This document shows, in pieces, positions 1-9,011 of a stretch of DNA of 64,000 nt. The stretch is from contig NZ_QKYN01000067.1 of NCBI RefSeq assembly GCF_003258295.1, positions 32,231 through 96,230 on the forward strand, written 5' to 3'. Within the stretch, counting starts at the first letter, position 1, and every line of letters begins with the position of its first letter. The notes under the pieces are model-generated. The model searched no databases. It had not been told where the DNA came from and saw nothing but the letters and a program-made list of their open reading frames with translations. The position numbers were made by a program, and so were the translations under genes. Source of the DNA: Streptacidiphilus pinicola. Its GTDB lineage: Bacteria; Actinomycetota; Actinomycetes; Streptomycetales; Streptomycetaceae.

Positions 1-425
1 CGGGTGGCAATGACGTCCGCGGCCTTGGCCATCAAGCGCTGAGCGACGTGTCCCATCTCCAGTACGGTGGCGTGCAGCTCATGGGGGACGGCATGGTCGG
101 GGAAGCGGCGGCGCGCCAGCTTGGCCACGTTCAGGGCCAGGTCGCCAGAGCGCTCCAGTTCGGCGCTGATCCGCAGCGCGGTCACCACGGTGCGCAGTTC
201 GGTGGCGACGGGCTGCTGGCGCGCGAGGACGGCGATCGCCCGTTCCTCCAGGTCGCGCTGCAGCTGGTCGAGCCGGTCGTCCGCGGCGATCACAGTTTCG
301 GCGAGCTGGAGATCGGCGTCCAGCAAGGCGGTGGTGGCACGGCCGATCGCTGAGGCGGCGATCAGGGCCATCTGCTCCAGGCCGTCGGTGATCTCCGCAA
401 GTTCCTCGCGGTACGCATCGCGCAT
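1..425 (-). CDS. phoU: Phosphate system regulator PhoU (partial, 3' end outside window)
   Basis: The first 141 or so codons of phoU are present; the rest lies beyond the left edge. PhoU is a cytoplasmic helical-bundle protein that connects the Pst phosphate transporter with the phosphate sensor kinase and keeps the Pho response off when phosphate is sufficient. The start MRDAYREEL, the segment LARQQPVATELRTVV (about residues 67-81) and the metal-site repeat motif LERSGDLALNVAKLA (about 90-104) are typical of actinobacterial PhoU. The ATG at 425 fits the usual family N-terminus exactly. No neighbouring pst or phoR gene is in the window, so its operon cannot be judged. Identification is from motifs only but these are distinctive. 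Confidence 0.93.
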   Translation of the reverse strand, partial: MRDAYREELAEITDGLEQMALIAASAIGRATTALLDADLQLAETVIAADDRLDQLQRDLEERAIAVLARQQPVATELRTVVTALRISAELERSGDLALNVAKLARRRFPDHAVPHELHATVLEMGHVAQRLMAKAADVIAT

Positions 426-857
426 CCAGCTTCCCTTCATCCCCGCCGTGGCTACCCTACGTGCGGTCGTGTGGTCCCAGGGATACACCCCGGGCGCATC
501 AAGGTGCCCTCGGCCGCACGGTGCCGGAGCGTCCCGCGGGTGCTGAGGGCCTATACAACGGCTTCGGAGCCTTCGGCAGCCGGGCCCGTCACCCGATCCA
601 CCGCCGCGGCGCTTCGGCCACACCCGAGGACGGGTCAGACGTGGCCAGGCCACCCTGCTGGCGGCGACCATTGCGCTTCGGCTATCCCGAGGCAGCCGGA
701 CTGGCTGGATCGGTCGGGGGTCCCTTCCTGGCTGGCTTCGCCCTGACCGGGGCCATTTTGTGCCAGCCTGGTGAAGTAGGGAAGCTCCTGGCGGGCCTGG
801 GACTCGATCACCGAAGGCACAACGTGGCGGGCGCGCGAGGGATGCTAGAAAGCCCTG
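426..857. other. Intergenic, no gene supported
   Basis: This 432-base stretch separates the divergent phoU and thpR genes and should hold both promoters. A 61-codon open frame on the minus strand (635-820) has no recognisable motif or ribosome site. I see no repeat, RNA gene or clear promoter. Confidence 0.5.
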
Positions 858-1445
858 GTGACCGATCATCCTCAGCAGTCCCCGACCGTGCGTCTGTTCG
901 TTGCGTTGGCCCCACCCGACGATGCCAAGGATGAGTTGGCGGGCGCCCTGCACTTCGCCTACGCGAAATACCCCCACCTGCGGTGGAATCGGATCGAGGA
1001 CTGGCACATCACTCTGACATTCCTCGGCGAGCTCCCGGTCACGGTCGTCCCACTCCTGCGGTCGGCCCTCGCCCATCTGGCTGCGGATCGTCCTTCCCTG
1101 GACTTGGACCTGAATGGCGGCGGCCACTTCGACGAGCGGCTGCTGTGGAGCGGGATCGAGGGGGAACTCGACGGACTGCACGTCCTCGCCGATGAAGTCC
1201 GGAACTCGGTGCGGGCCTGCGGCATCGCCTTCCAAGAGCGCCCGCTGCGCCCCCACCTGACGTTGGCCCGGGGACGGCGTGGCCAGCAGGCCGACATCCT
1301 GTCGGCGGCCGCGAGTCTCACCGATTTCGCCGGCCGCACCTGGCAGGCCGAGCGCCTCCACCTGGTGGGCAGCAACATCGGCCGCGGCCCGGGGGTGATC
1401 CGCTACCGCGACATTGAGTCTTGGCGGCTCGCCGGCGGATCCTGA
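858..1445 (+). CDS. thpR: RNA 2',3'-cyclic phosphodiesterase (2H phosphoesterase / 2'-5' RNA ligase family)
   Basis: The 195-residue product belongs to the 2H phosphoesterase superfamily (ThpR/LigT). Members hydrolyse 2',3'-cyclic phosphates on RNA and were first detected as 2'-5' RNA ligases. The two catalytic HxT motifs are both present, H50-I-T52 in WHITLTFLGE and H133-L-T135 in PHLTLARGR, and the length is normal for the family. The GTG at 858 is used because the frame then begins MTDHPQQSPTVRLFVAL, the usual short lead into the first beta strand; no strong ribosome site is visible. It stands alone between phoU and a decayed AraC gene. The physiological substrate in actinobacteria is not established. 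Confidence 0.9.
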   Translation: MTDHPQQSPTVRLFVALAPPDDAKDELAGALHFAYAKYPHLRWNRIEDWHITLTFLGELPVTVVPLLRSALAHLAADRPSLDLDLNGGGHFDERLLWSGIEGELDGLHVLADEVRNSVRACGIAFQERPLRPHLTLARGRRGQQADILSAAASLTDFAGRTWQAERLHLVGSNIGRGPGVIRYRDIESWRLAGGS

Positions 1446-1527
1446 CCGCTGGGATGCGCGAGCGAGACGCGCGGACGGGGGCCCCGCGACCGGCACGGCA
1501 GCGCGGGGGTGGTCTAGGTGGTTCAGC

Positions 1528-1735
1528 GGTACCCACCACATCTCCCTGCGCACCCTCTACCTGCTGTTCCAAGACCAGCAAGAGAGCGTGGCCGCGTCCA
1601 TCCGCCGACACCGACTCGAACTGCCAGGCCGACCTCACCAACCCCCGCCTGCGCGACCAGCCCGTCCACACCATCGCCCCTCGTTGGGGATTCACCCAAT
1701 CCGCCGCCTTCAGCCGAGCCTTCCGCACCACGTAA
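1528..1735 (+). pseudogene. AraC-family regulator remnant (C-terminal DNA-binding domain, frameshifted)
   Basis: Two frames together spell most of an AraC-type double helix-turn-helix domain. The first gives HISLRTLYLLFQDQQESVAA and then SIRRHRLE. The second continues CQADLTNPRLRDQPVHTIA and WGFTQSAAFSRAFRTT before a TAA at 1733-1735. Intact relatives read RHRLE-RC at the junction, so the break near 1620 is best explained by loss of two bases. The N-terminal sensor domain is absent and the upstream sequence does not resemble one. It therefore cannot encode a working regulator. The downstream 245 bases hold no other recognisable gene. Confidence 0.8.
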
Positions 1736-1980
1736 GCACCACACCCCGTGAACACCACAGCCGAACAACCGACCGTTGAGGGACACGGACCCTCATCCCG
1801 TCCTTCCTCCAGCGCCTTTGCGCGCATCGTCAAGACAGTCTGCACAGCAAGCACACAGCTATGGACGCAGGCCTCATAGGCTCCCATCGTTCGGCCTTCA
1901 CAACCCACCCAGGGCAGCCCTTGGGGCCTCCTGCTGGGCTGAAGTGAAGAGCCGGGCTCAGATCTTGAAAGGACCTCAGG

Positions 1981-2373
1981 TTGATTCTCAAGAAGGCAGC
2001 CGGCACTGCAGTCGCCGCCGCCATGCTCGCTGGCCTCGGCACCGTCGCCACCGCAACGACCGCCTCAGCGAACGCCAACTGCTACCAAACCATCTACTAC
2101 AACTCCGACCTCGCCCCCAAGGGCTACTGGATCCCCGACCACAACCTTTCCTATGCGCCCAACTATCAGGACGGCTGCGTCGTCATCCTGCAGCAGGAAC
2201 TGAACCAGGAACTCGGGGCGGGTCTTGCGACAGACGGCTACTTCGGCCAGAACACCCTGTACTGGGTGAACAAGTTCCAGAGCGCCCTGAACTGCGCTGG
2301 TGGCATCGACGGCGTCGCGGGCCCCAACACGATGAGCTGCCTGGCCTGGGCCACTAGCCAGACCCCCGCCTAG
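1981..2373 (+). CDS. Secreted small protein with peptidoglycan-binding-like fold
   Basis: A 130-residue exported protein. Residues 1-33 form a signal peptide: LILKKAAG, a hydrophobic stretch of Ala/Leu/Gly, then a likely signal peptidase site after TASA. The mature part contains VVILQQELNQELGAGLATDG and YFGQNTLYWVNKFQSALN, followed by GGIDGVAGPNTMSCL. This order (Q-x-x-LN, then a G-x-FG, then a V-x-x-FQ, then G-x-AGP-x-T) is that of the PG_binding_1 helical fold, which binds cell-wall peptides. The start is TTG at 1981, chosen because AAAGGA lies 7 bases upstream and no ATG precedes the signal peptide. Four cysteines could form disulfides. It may act at the cell wall; no catalytic domain is attached. 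Confidence 0.75.
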   Translation: MILKKAAGTAVAAAMLAGLGTVATATTASANANCYQTIYYNSDLAPKGYWIPDHNLSYAPNYQDGCVVILQQELNQELGAGLATDGYFGQNTLYWVNKFQSALNCAGGIDGVAGPNTMSCLAWATSQTPA

Positions 2374-2520
2374 TGCTTCCACCAGCAGGTGTGGTGCGGC
2401 CAGCATGGCCGCCGCCGGAACCGTCCTGTCACCGCGGTGCCCACGGCCGACGCCGCGACAATTTCAGCTACCAACCTGCGCCGGGGCAGTTACAGCCCGG
2501 GAGTCGCCTGCGTGCAGCGG

Positions 2521-2570
2521 ACCGAGAACTGACACCTCGACCGCAACCACCGAAATCCTGGGTTCTCGGT
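2521..2570 (+). terminator. Possible terminator or attenuator hairpin
   Basis: ACCGAGAAC (2521-2529) and GTTCTCGGT (2562-2570) are perfect 9-base inverted copies. A second, overlapping stem is possible from CCACCGA at 2547. It lies 150 bases after the peptidoglycan-binding-like gene and before the lectin gene. There is no U-run, so the assignment is weak. Confidence 0.3.
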
Positions 2571-2667
2571 GGGCGGGACGACTGGCAGCATCTCCACCGA
2601 CCGAAAGCGCGCCCGAGTTTTTCACGGCAGCCTCGTCGTTCCCCCGAAGCATGACTGGGAGTCACCC

Positions 2668-3192
2668 ATGCGTAAGCGTCTTGCCGCCCTGGCCGCCGCT
2701 GCTGTTCCGCTCGTAGCCCTCACCCTCGGTGCCGCCCCGGCGCACGCCGCCAGTAACGAGTACAACATCAACATTTGGTTCCCTCTGGTCGGGAACAACC
2801 AGCCTTACCAATGTCTGGATATTCCCGGCAATAACGCCGCCTCAGGTCAGCAGCTCACGTCGTGGCAATGCGGCAACACCGACCAGGCGGAGAGGTGGAA
2901 CATCATCTACACCGACAGCTACCACTTCGAGATCCAGTCGGTGACGAACCCGAACATGTGCGCCAACGACTGGCAGGGTGGCGACGTCTCCGGCAACGAC
3001 ATCAAGCTGTACACCTGCAACGGTGACAATGACGGTACGTGGAACACTGTGAACACGATCGGCGGGTTGCAGCTCCAGCCGAGGTCGGCGGCCGCCAACT
3101 GTCTGAACATCTGGGGCGGTCTGGGCAATGGCAACCCGGCGAAGCTGTATCAGTGCGCGGACGTCCCGAACGAAGACGTAGTCATCAGCTGA
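2668..3192 (+). CDS. Secreted ricin-type (beta-trefoil) lectin
   Basis: A 174-residue exported protein made almost entirely of one ricin-type beta-trefoil domain. Residues 1-28 are a signal peptide (MRKRLAALAAAAVPLVALTL then a cut after AHA). Three repeats follow: CLDIPGNN to TSWQCGNTDQAERWN, MCANDW to LYTCNGDNDGTWN, and CLNIWGG to LYQCADVPN. The first two carry the Q/T-x-W type ends; the third stops early at VVIS. Such domains bind galactosides, xylan or other polysaccharides. The ATG at 2668 is supported by GGGAG 6 bases upstream and by the signal peptide. A further lectin repeat lies stranded at 3511, beyond a transposase relic, so a once longer lectin region may have been broken up here. 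Confidence 0.85.
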   Translation: MRKRLAALAAAAVPLVALTLGAAPAHAASNEYNINIWFPLVGNNQPYQCLDIPGNNAASGQQLTSWQCGNTDQAERWNIIYTDSYHFEIQSVTNPNMCANDWQGGDVSGNDIKLYTCNGDNDGTWNTVNTIGGLQLQPRSAAANCLNIWGGLGNGNPAKLYQCADVPNEDVVIS

Positions 3193-3200
3193 TTCCACCC

Positions 3201-3500
3201 TTATCCAGGGGTTGCGGTGAACGCCCGTGGCCTCGGCGGGGCGACCGGTTCGGTCGGTTCGCGCACCGGTCCGCCGAGCGGGGAGAGCACGCCCAGTGGC
3301 GCGTCGGCGACCCACTCCACGATCGCAGCCAGGGACTTCGCGCCCCCGACAACGGCGCACGCGGCCAGTGCCAGGACGAAGTCCAGGGGATGACGGCGGC
3401 CGGCGCGCCGGCGCGGATCGGGCACAGCGGTCAGGCGTTCCAACAGGCCGGGGTGCTCGTCGGGAACGGGGGCGCGGTGGAGCTGGCTCAGGCGCCCGGA
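3201..3500 (-). pseudogene. ISAs1-type transposase remnant (N-terminal part)
   Basis: On the minus strand the frame reads LLERLTAVPDPRRRAGRRHP, then LDFVLALAACAVVGGAKSLA and AIVEWVADAP. This is the N-terminal 'DDE_Tnp_1-associated' region of ISAs1/H-repeat transposases. Only about 95 codons are left: there is no catalytic DDE domain and no normal start, and the frame ends at a stop near 3201. It sits between a lectin gene and a stranded lectin repeat, which suggests a past insertion or recombination inside lectin-coding sequence. Confidence 0.75.
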
Positions 3501-3510
3501 CACCCAGGCC

Positions 3511-3560
3511 ATCCAGTGGGACTGCAACGGCAACAACGACCAGCTCTGGAAGCGGAAGAC
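3511..3560 (+). pseudogene. Stranded ricin-lectin repeat remnant
   Basis: The sequence encodes IQWDCNGNNDQLWK, the end of a ricin-type repeat with its Q-x-W motif. It is in frame with, and reads without a stop into, the start of the next secreted-protein gene at 3619, but it has no start of its own. It follows directly on the ISAs1 relic. I take it as a broken piece of a lectin gene. Confidence 0.65.
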
Positions 3561-3618
3561 CTGGCAAGTCCTACCAGAGCATCTTCTCAGTGCTTGCACT
3601 GACAACGAAGGAGAGCAC

Positions 3619-4005
3619 ATGAGCATCACGCGACGCATCGCGTCCGCAGCCACCGCCCTTGGCATGGCTGCAGGTATGGGGCTGGCTGTCACTGCACCGG
3701 CCCACGCCGACAGTCTCCACTGCACTGACAGCGCCTATTGGGTACGTCTCTGTGCCCAGGGCGGAAACGGCGGCTACAACGCCGAGGCGTTGTTCTACGG
3801 CGGCAATAACCCGCTGGTCGGTGACCCCATGGACTTCACCCTGGTCTGCAACAACGGCTGGGTGGATCCCGACTCCGGTACCTTCTCCCCGACGTCGGGC
3901 TGGTACACGTACTTCTGGAACGTCGATCCGCAGGGCACCTGCCACATCACGCTGACCGACAAGGCCACCGGCGCTGTCTACAGCAGCCCGGACACCTACT
4001 ACTAA
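3619..4005 (+). CDS. Small secreted protein of unknown function
   Basis: A 128-residue exported protein that I do not recognise. Residues 1-31 are a signal peptide (MSITRRIASAATALGMAAGM, cut after AHA). The mature 97 residues are rich in Tyr, Gly, Asn and Asp and contain four Cys: SLHCTDSAYWVRLCAQGGNG early, then LVCNNGW and TCHITLTDK. This fits a compact disulfide-bonded beta domain. The start has AAGGAG 5 bases upstream. It is the third small secreted protein in a row on the plus strand (after the peptidoglycan-binding-like protein and the lectin). A shared extracellular role is possible but not shown. Confidence 0.75.
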   Translation: MSITRRIASAATALGMAAGMGLAVTAPAHADSLHCTDSAYWVRLCAQGGNGGYNAEALFYGGNNPLVGDPMDFTLVCNNGWVDPDSGTFSPTSGWYTYFWNVDPQGTCHITLTDKATGAVYSSPDTYY

Positions 4006-4193
4006 CAGGCGCGTTGTCGCGAAGGTCTGCCTGCCCGGGTTCCCGACCCGGCCGGCTCGCATTGACCGGCGACAGATCACGGGGCCGCAACGGGCGGAGC
4101 GCCTTCCTGGGTCGTCGGAAGGCGCAGGGTCAAAAAACTGCTCCCGAGGCGGCTGTCGCCATCATCTTTGACGGTGCGTCAGGGTGTGAACGC

Positions 4194-4233
4194 GGCGGCG
4201 GCCGCACAGACCCTCAGGTGTGCGGCCGCCGCC
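4194..4233 (-). terminator. Strong hairpin terminator after the first GH1 gene
   Basis: A perfect 15-base inverted repeat, GGCGGCGGCCGCACA and TGTGCGGCCGCCGCC, with a 10-base loop starts 20 bases downstream of the GH1 stop codon. It has no U-tract, which is usual for high-GC actinobacteria. It also separates the glucosidase locus from the secreted-protein genes on the other strand. Confidence 0.8.
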
Positions 4234-4253
4234 TGCCTCGGGGTGCCGGGCGC

Positions 4254-5663
4254 TCACTCCAGCTGCGGGAGACAGCCCGTGCTGATCAGGTCGGCGTACC
4301 AAAGGGCGCTGGACTTCAGGGTGCGCTGCTGTGTCGCATAGTCGACGTGGACCGCGCCGAAGCGCTTGGAGTAGCCGTAGGCCCACTCGAAGTTGTCCAG
4401 CAGCGACCACAGGAAGTACCCGCGCACGTCGGCCCCGTCCGCCATGGCGCGCCGCACGGCGTCCAGGTGGCTGTGCAGGTAGGCGATCCGCTCCGGGTCG
4501 TGCACTGAGCCGTCGGTCCCTGGCTTGTCGTCGTACGCGGCGCCGTTCTCGGTGATCAGCAGCGGCAGGGCCGGGTACGCGCGGGTGAACCGCATCAGCA
4601 GCTCGTACATCCCGGCGGGGTCGATCGACCATCCCATCGCGGTCCGGTCGCCGGGTGCCTGGTGGAAGTCGACGTCGTCGGCGGCGGGCCAGGCGGAGAA
4701 CTCGCTGGGCTTGTGGCCGTCGGCCATGACGCGTGGGCCGTGGCCGGAGGCGGCCGAGACCAGGGTCGGCGAGTAGTAGTTCAAGCCCACACTGTCGAGG
4801 GGCTGGTTGCTCGTCGCGGTGTCGCCGTCGCGCACGAAGGACCAGTCGGTCAGAGACGCGGTGTCCGCCAGCAAGTCTGCTGGGTAGGCGCCCTCCAGCA
4901 TCGGGCCGGTGAAAACGCGCGTAGCCAGGGCGTCGATGCGACGCGCAGCGTCGACGTCGGCGGGCGCGTCGGAGAAGGGACGGGTGTAGGCGGGGTTGAG
5001 CGTGACCGACACCTGCGCCTCGGTCGGCAGCCCGGCGCGCAGCGCCTTCACGGCCAGGCCGTGGCCGAGGTTGAGATGGTGCGCGGCCTTGAGCGAGGCC
5101 ACCGGATCGGTCCGGCCGGGGGCGTGCACGCCGGAGCTGTAGCCGAGGAACGCGCTGCACCAGGGTTCGTTGAGCGTGGTCCACAGCCGGACGCGGTCGC
5201 CGAGCGCGGACGCCACCAGTTCGGCGTACTCGGCGAAGCGGTAGGCGGTCTCGCGCTCGGGCCAGCCGCCGGCGTCCTCCAGCTCCTGCGGCAGGTCCCA
5301 GTGGTAGAGCGTGAGGCAGGGCTGGATGCCCCGCGAGAGGAGGTCGTCCACCAGCGCGCGATAGAAGTCGAGTCCGCGCTTGTTGGCAGGACCGGTCCCG
5401 GTCGGCTGGACGCGCGACCAGGAGACCGAGAAGCGGTACGCGCCGACGCCGAGCCGCGTCATCAACTCGACGTCGTCGGGCCAGCGGCGGTAGTGGTCGG
5501 CGGCGACGTCGCCGGTGTCGCCGCCGACCACCTTTCCGGGGGTATGGCTGAAGGTGTCCCAGATCGACGGAGACCGCCCGTCCACGGCGGCAGCGCCCTC
5601 GATCTGGTACGCGGCCGTGGCCGTGCCCCAGATGAAGCCGGGCGGAAACTGACGGTCAGTCAT
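4254..5663 (-). CDS. Family GH1 beta-glucosidase
   Basis: A 469-residue cytoplasmic enzyme (no signal peptide) of glycoside hydrolase family 1. It removes glucose from cellobiose, cello-oligosaccharides or beta-glucosides by a retaining mechanism. The single barrel domain begins [18 protein letters not shown]. The acid/base Glu is E166 in WTTLNEPW, the nucleophile is E372 in LLITENG, and the aglycone/glucose-site [13 protein letters not shown] is near the end. The ATG at 5663 has AAGGAG 8 bases upstream and matches the family N-terminus. It lies downstream of the Opp-type transporter operon on the same strand, but a strong hairpin separates them. No CebR-type box is seen before it. It is about as long as the second GH1 at 12708-14183, and clearly related. 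Confidence 0.95.
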   Translation of the reverse strand: MTDRQFPPGFIWGTATAAYQIEGAAAVDGRSPSIWDTFSHTPGKVVGGDTGDVAADHYRRWPDDVELMTRLGVGAYRFSVSWSRVQPTGTGPANKRGLDFYRALVDDLLSRGIQPCLTLYHWDLPQELEDAGGWPERETAYRFAEYAELVASALGDRVRLWTTLNEPWCSAFLGYSSGVHAPGRTDPVASLKAAHHLNLGHGLAVKALRAGLPTEAQVSVTLNPAYTRPFSDAPADVDAARRIDALATRVFTGPMLEGAYPADLLADTASLTDWSFVRDGDTATSNQPLDSVGLNYYSPTLVSAASGHGPRVMADGHKPSEFSAWPAADDVDFHQAPGDRTAMGWSIDPAGMYELLMRFTRAYPALPLLITENGAAYDDKPGTDGSVHDPERIAYLHSHLDAVRRAMADGADVRGYFLWSLLDNFEWAYGYSKRFGAVHVDYATQQRTLKSSALWYADLISTGCLPQLE

Positions 5664-5721
5664 GGATGTGCTCCTTACGGAGGCCGAGCGGAGGAACCGG
5701 GGAACCATGGGGAACGGGGCT

Positions 5722-5775
5722 GGTCCAGGACGCCGGCCGGGCGCGGGGTCGGATTCCGGGCCGGCGTCCTGGACC
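5722..5775 (-). terminator. Hairpin terminator after the transporter operon
   Basis: GGTCCAGGACGCCGGCC (5722-5738) and GGCCGGCGTCCTGGACC (5759-5775) are perfect 17-base inverted copies with a 20-base loop. They lie between the stop of the binding-protein gene and the start of the GH1 gene. The hairpin probably ends the opp operon and gives the GH1 gene its own promoter in the remaining 60 bases. Confidence 0.75.
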
Positions 5776-5935
5776 GGGTGACGAGGAGGTCCGTAGTGCC
5801 TCCGCGTCACCGCGGTTCGGAGGCGTCACGACGACGGTGGGCAGCACGCGTCGACGGTTCTCCTCCGTCCCTCGGACCGCCGCGGGAAGGCACTCCTTGA
5901 CCGCGGCCCGAGGGAGGATCGTCCGATCTGCAGCC

Positions 5936-7654
5936 CTACTTGACCGGGGTCAGGTGCAGGATCATGTACTCGTACGACTGATCCTGCGGGGTCGGGTTGA
6001 CGTAGGCGTTGTCCTTCGTCGGCCAGCCGGTGAAGTTGGCCGTGCTGAACTCGTACCAGGACGCGCCGTAGAGCACCGGCACGGCCGGCACGTTCGTCGA
6101 GAGCTCCTGCTGCAGGGCGTTGAGCGCCGTCTGCTGGTCGGCCGGGGTGGTCGCGTTCTGGTACTGCTTCACCGCGGCGTCGGCCGCGCTGCTCTGGTAG
6201 CGGCTGAAGTCTCCGGCGGAGGGCTGGCCGACCGGGGAGGTCAGGGTGGAGTCCAGGATGAACTGGAGCCGCTGGAAGGCCGTGGTGCCCTGGCCCCAGT
6301 GCAGCGCCACGTCGTACTTGCCCGTGGTGATGGCCGTGTTCCAGCCGTTGTAGTCCATGTCGCCGTTGACCTTCACGTCGAAGCCGAGGCCGTTCAGCGT
6401 CTGCTGCATGGCCTTGGCGTCGCACCAGTAGTCCGTGAAGGAGTTCGGGTCGATGATCGTGAACGAGATCGTCTTGCCGCCCTTGGTCCACTTGCCGCCG
6501 ACCTTGGCGTAGCCGTCCGCGCTCAGCAGGCTCTGCACCGCGGACGCGTCCGAACCCGGCTTCAGGTCCTTGGCGGTCGCCGGGTTGAGCGAGCTCTGGT
6601 CCAGCGGCAGCGTCAGGCCGCCGGAGGAGGAGGCGGGCAGTTCGTAGTTCGTCTCGCACTGGCTGGCCATGGAGGCGCGGTCGATGCCCGCGCTGACGGC
6701 CTTGCGGACCGCCACGTCGGCCAGCGCCGGCGCGGTGGGGCTCTTGGTGTTGAGCAGCAGCGCGACGGTGTTGCCGGCCGGGAAGTACGGCGCGTCGGTC
6801 TGGAACAGGTGGTTGTGCTGCGTGTCCTTGGCCACGAAGGAGGTCAGCACGTTGTTGATGTCGTTGCCGGCCAGGTCCAGCTGGCCCTGGGCGAGCGCGG
6901 TGGTGGCCGCGTCGTTGCTCGCGTAGTTGGCCACGGCGACCTCGGGAACCTTGGGCTTGCCGCCCCAGTAGGCCGGGTTGGCCTTGTAGCTGACCTTCTG
7001 CGCGGCGAAGGCGTCGACCACGTAGGGGCCAGTGCCTATCGCCTGCGACGCCTTGATGACCGCGGTCGCCGGACCGGAAACCGCGGACCACTGCTTCTTC
7101 TGCACGATCAGCTGATTGCCGATCGCCTGCGCGCTCGCCATCTCGGGCGAGGCGAAGGTGAGCACCACGGTGCTGGTGTCGGGCGTGGCGATCGAGGCGG
7201 CCTTGGGCACGCCCTGGGTGTTCGCCGCCGCGTTGTCCGTCACCAGCTGGTAGGTGAAGGCCACGTCCTCGGAGGTGAGCGGGGAGCCGTCGGACCACTT
7301 GACGCCCGCGTGCAGGTGGATCGTGGCGGTCTTGCCGTCGCTCGACCAGTCGATCTTGTCGGCCAGCCACGGGGTGGGCGCCTGGGTCGGGTTGAGGGTG
7401 TTGTACTGCAGCAGCGGCTCGTAGATCAGCGAGTCGGTGTTCTGCGTCCGGCCGAAGGAGTTGCCGTCGAACGGGTTGAAGTCCTCGGTGAACGCGGTCG
7501 CGCCGGTGTTGTCCTCCAGGTAGAGGGTCTCCGCCGCGACGCTGCCGCCGCCCGAGCCGCTCGACTTGGGAGAGGAGGAGCTCGAACAGGCCGTGAGGCT
7601 CATTCCCAGGGCCGCCAGGACGGCGATGCTCGTGAAGGTGGTGCTGCGTCTCAT
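5936..7654 (-). CDS. ABC transporter substrate-binding lipoprotein (SBP family 5, Opp/Dpp type)
   Basis: A 572-residue extracytoplasmic binding protein of the SBP_bac_5 family, tethered as a lipoprotein: the signal peptide ends LTACSSSSS, with the lipidated Cys near residue 23. Family signs are FTEDFNPFDGNSFGRT near the N-terminus, SPLTSEDVAFTYQLVTDN, and GTGPYVVDAFAAQKVSYKAN in the middle. The family binds peptides, but several members bind cello-oligosaccharides or other glycans. Here the two flanking beta-glucosidases and cebR point to a glycoside ligand; that is inference. The ATG at 7654 has AAGGAG upstream and a proper signal peptide. It is the last gene of the oppBCDF unit, 220 bases after oppF, which is unusual since binding proteins more often come first. 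Confidence 0.9.
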   Translation of the reverse strand: MRRSTTFTSIAVLAALGMSLTACSSSSSPKSSGSGGGSVAAETLYLEDNTGATAFTEDFNPFDGNSFGRTQNTDSLIYEPLLQYNTLNPTQAPTPWLADKIDWSSDGKTATIHLHAGVKWSDGSPLTSEDVAFTYQLVTDNAAANTQGVPKAASIATPDTSTVVLTFASPEMASAQAIGNQLIVQKKQWSAVSGPATAVIKASQAIGTGPYVVDAFAAQKVSYKANPAYWGGKPKVPEVAVANYASNDAATTALAQGQLDLAGNDINNVLTSFVAKDTQHNHLFQTDAPYFPAGNTVALLLNTKSPTAPALADVAVRKAVSAGIDRASMASQCETNYELPASSSGGLTLPLDQSSLNPATAKDLKPGSDASAVQSLLSADGYAKVGGKWTKGGKTISFTIIDPNSFTDYWCDAKAMQQTLNGLGFDVKVNGDMDYNGWNTAITTGKYDVALHWGQGTTAFQRLQFILDSTLTSPVGQPSAGDFSRYQSSAADAAVKQYQNATTPADQQTALNALQQELSTNVPAVPVLYGASWYEFSTANFTGWPTKDNAYVNPTPQDQSYEYMILHLTPVK

Positions 7655-7677
7655 TGTCGTACGCTCCTTGGGTCCGA

Positions 7678-7691
7678 CCGGCGCGCGCCGG
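7678..7691. promoter_or_regulatory. GC palindrome between oppF and the binding-protein gene
   Basis: CCGGCGCGCGCCGG is a perfect 14-base palindrome about 24 bases before the binding-protein start, inside the 220-base gap. It could be a small hairpin that shields the separately abundant binding-protein mRNA, or an operator. Nothing in the sequence decides between them. Confidence 0.25.
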
Positions 7692-7874
7692 CCAGTGGTG
7701 AACGACCATGTCCAGGTCAGTGAGCGGTGGTGCGGTGGTGCTGCTGCGATCCGGCCGGTGCGTGCCGGACGGTTCGCGGTGTGTCGAAGCGGACGTCGCT
7801 TCGGGCGAGTTGGCGCTCGCCCGGGGCATTCCGGCGATCCTTGGGTGGTAGGTGCCGGCCGACGGAGCGGCGGT

Positions 7875-9011
7875 TCACGCCGGATCCGTCGGGTCCTCGT
7901 GGCGCTGGGGCGAGGGCATGTGCCTCGTCTGCGGCACATCCGGTTCGGCGGACGTGGTGGGTGTGTGCTCAGGGTCGAGCAGCCAGCAGGCCGCGACATG
8001 CCGCGCGGACTCCGCGTCGGGGGCCTGCAGCGTGGGCGGCGCCTGCTCGGCGCAGACCGGCATCGCGAACGGGCAGCGCGGGTGGAAGCGGCAGCCACTG
8101 GGCGGGGAGACCAGGCTGGGCGGCGCGCCCCGCCCGCGCAGCACCGGAGGCTCGGCCCGCTCGGGGTCGGGCGCGGCACTGAGCAGGAGCTGGGTGTAGG
8201 GGTGGGCCGGCGCGTCGGTGATCCGCACCGCGTCACCGGACTCGACGATCTCCCCCGCGTACATGACCACGATCGAGTCCGCGAGGTAGCGGGCCGAGGC
8301 GATGTCGTGGGTGACGTAGAGAATGGCCAACTGCTCGCGCTCGCGCAGCTCGTCGAGCAGGTTGAGCACGCCGAGCCGGATCGACACGTCCAGCATCGAG
8401 ACGGGCTCGTCGGCCAGCAGCACCTCCGGCTCCACGGCAAGTCCGCGGGCGATGGCGACGCGTTGGCGCTGCCCGCCGGAGAGCTCGTGCGGGTACTTGT
8501 CGATGTAGTTGTCAGCGGGTGTGAGGGAGACGCGCTCCAGCAGGTCGAGGACGCGCCGCTCCAGCTCCTCCCGGCCCAGGCGTCGGCCGGCGTGGAGCTT
8601 GAGCGGGCGCTCCAGGTGGTAGCGGACGGTGTGCACCGAGTTGAGCGAGGAGAACGGGTCCTGCAGCACCAGGTGCACGCGGCTGGTGTAGGCGCGGCGG
8701 GACTTCGCGTCGCCGCGCACCGGCTCGCCGTCGAGCAGCAGTTCGCCGGAGGTTGGGCTGATCAGCTGGGTGAGCATCCGGGCCAGGGTGGACTTGCCGG
8801 AGCCGCTCTCGCCGACCACCGCCGTGACGGTGCCGCGGGGCAGCGCGAGGGAGATGTCCTCGACGGCGTGCACAACGCCGGCGCCGCGTCCCAGGCCGCC
8901 GTGGACCTTGAAGTGCTTGGTCAGGTTGCGGGCCTCCAGCGCTGGCGTCCCGGGACGGTCCGGCCCGTGGACCACCCGTTCGACGTTGACCGTGTCGGCG
9001 ATGTCGGTCAT
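7875..9011 (-). CDS. ABC transporter ATP-binding protein, OppF type
   Basis: The 378-residue cytoplasmic ATPase is one of the two energising subunits of the Opp-type importer. The P-loop GESGSGKS, the Q-loop [11 protein letters not shown], the signature [15 protein letters not shown], the Walker [13 protein letters not shown] and the switch [11 protein letters not shown] are all intact. The C-terminal oligopeptide-transporter domain is present with its cysteine motif [15 protein letters not shown], which in this family can hold an iron-sulfur cluster. The ATG at 9011 overlaps the oppD stop by 4 bases (ATGA), so the two subunits are translationally coupled. The last 30 residues are Pro/Thr/Ser-rich and probably disordered. 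Confidence 0.95.
   Translation of the reverse strand: MTDIADTVNVERVVHGPDRPGTPALEARNLTKHFKVHGGLGRGAGVVHAVEDISLALPRGTVTAVVGESGSGKSTLARMLTQLISPTSGELLLDGEPVRGDAKSRRAYTSRVHLVLQDPFSSLNSVHTVRYHLERPLKLHAGRRLGREELERRVLDLLERVSLTPADNYIDKYPHELSGGQRQRVAIARGLAVEPEVLLADEPVSMLDVSIRLGVLNLLDELREREQLAILYVTHDIASARYLADSIVVMYAGEIVESGDAVRITDAPAHPYTQLLLSAAPDPERAEPPVLRGRGAPPSLVSPPSGCRFHPRCPFAMPVCAEQAPPTLQAPDAESARHVAACWLLDPEHTPTTSAEPDVPQTRHMPSPQRHEDPTDPA

Noticed and set aside
635..820. Minus-strand 61-codon frame upstream of thpR
   Set aside because: No recognisable motif and no convincing start.
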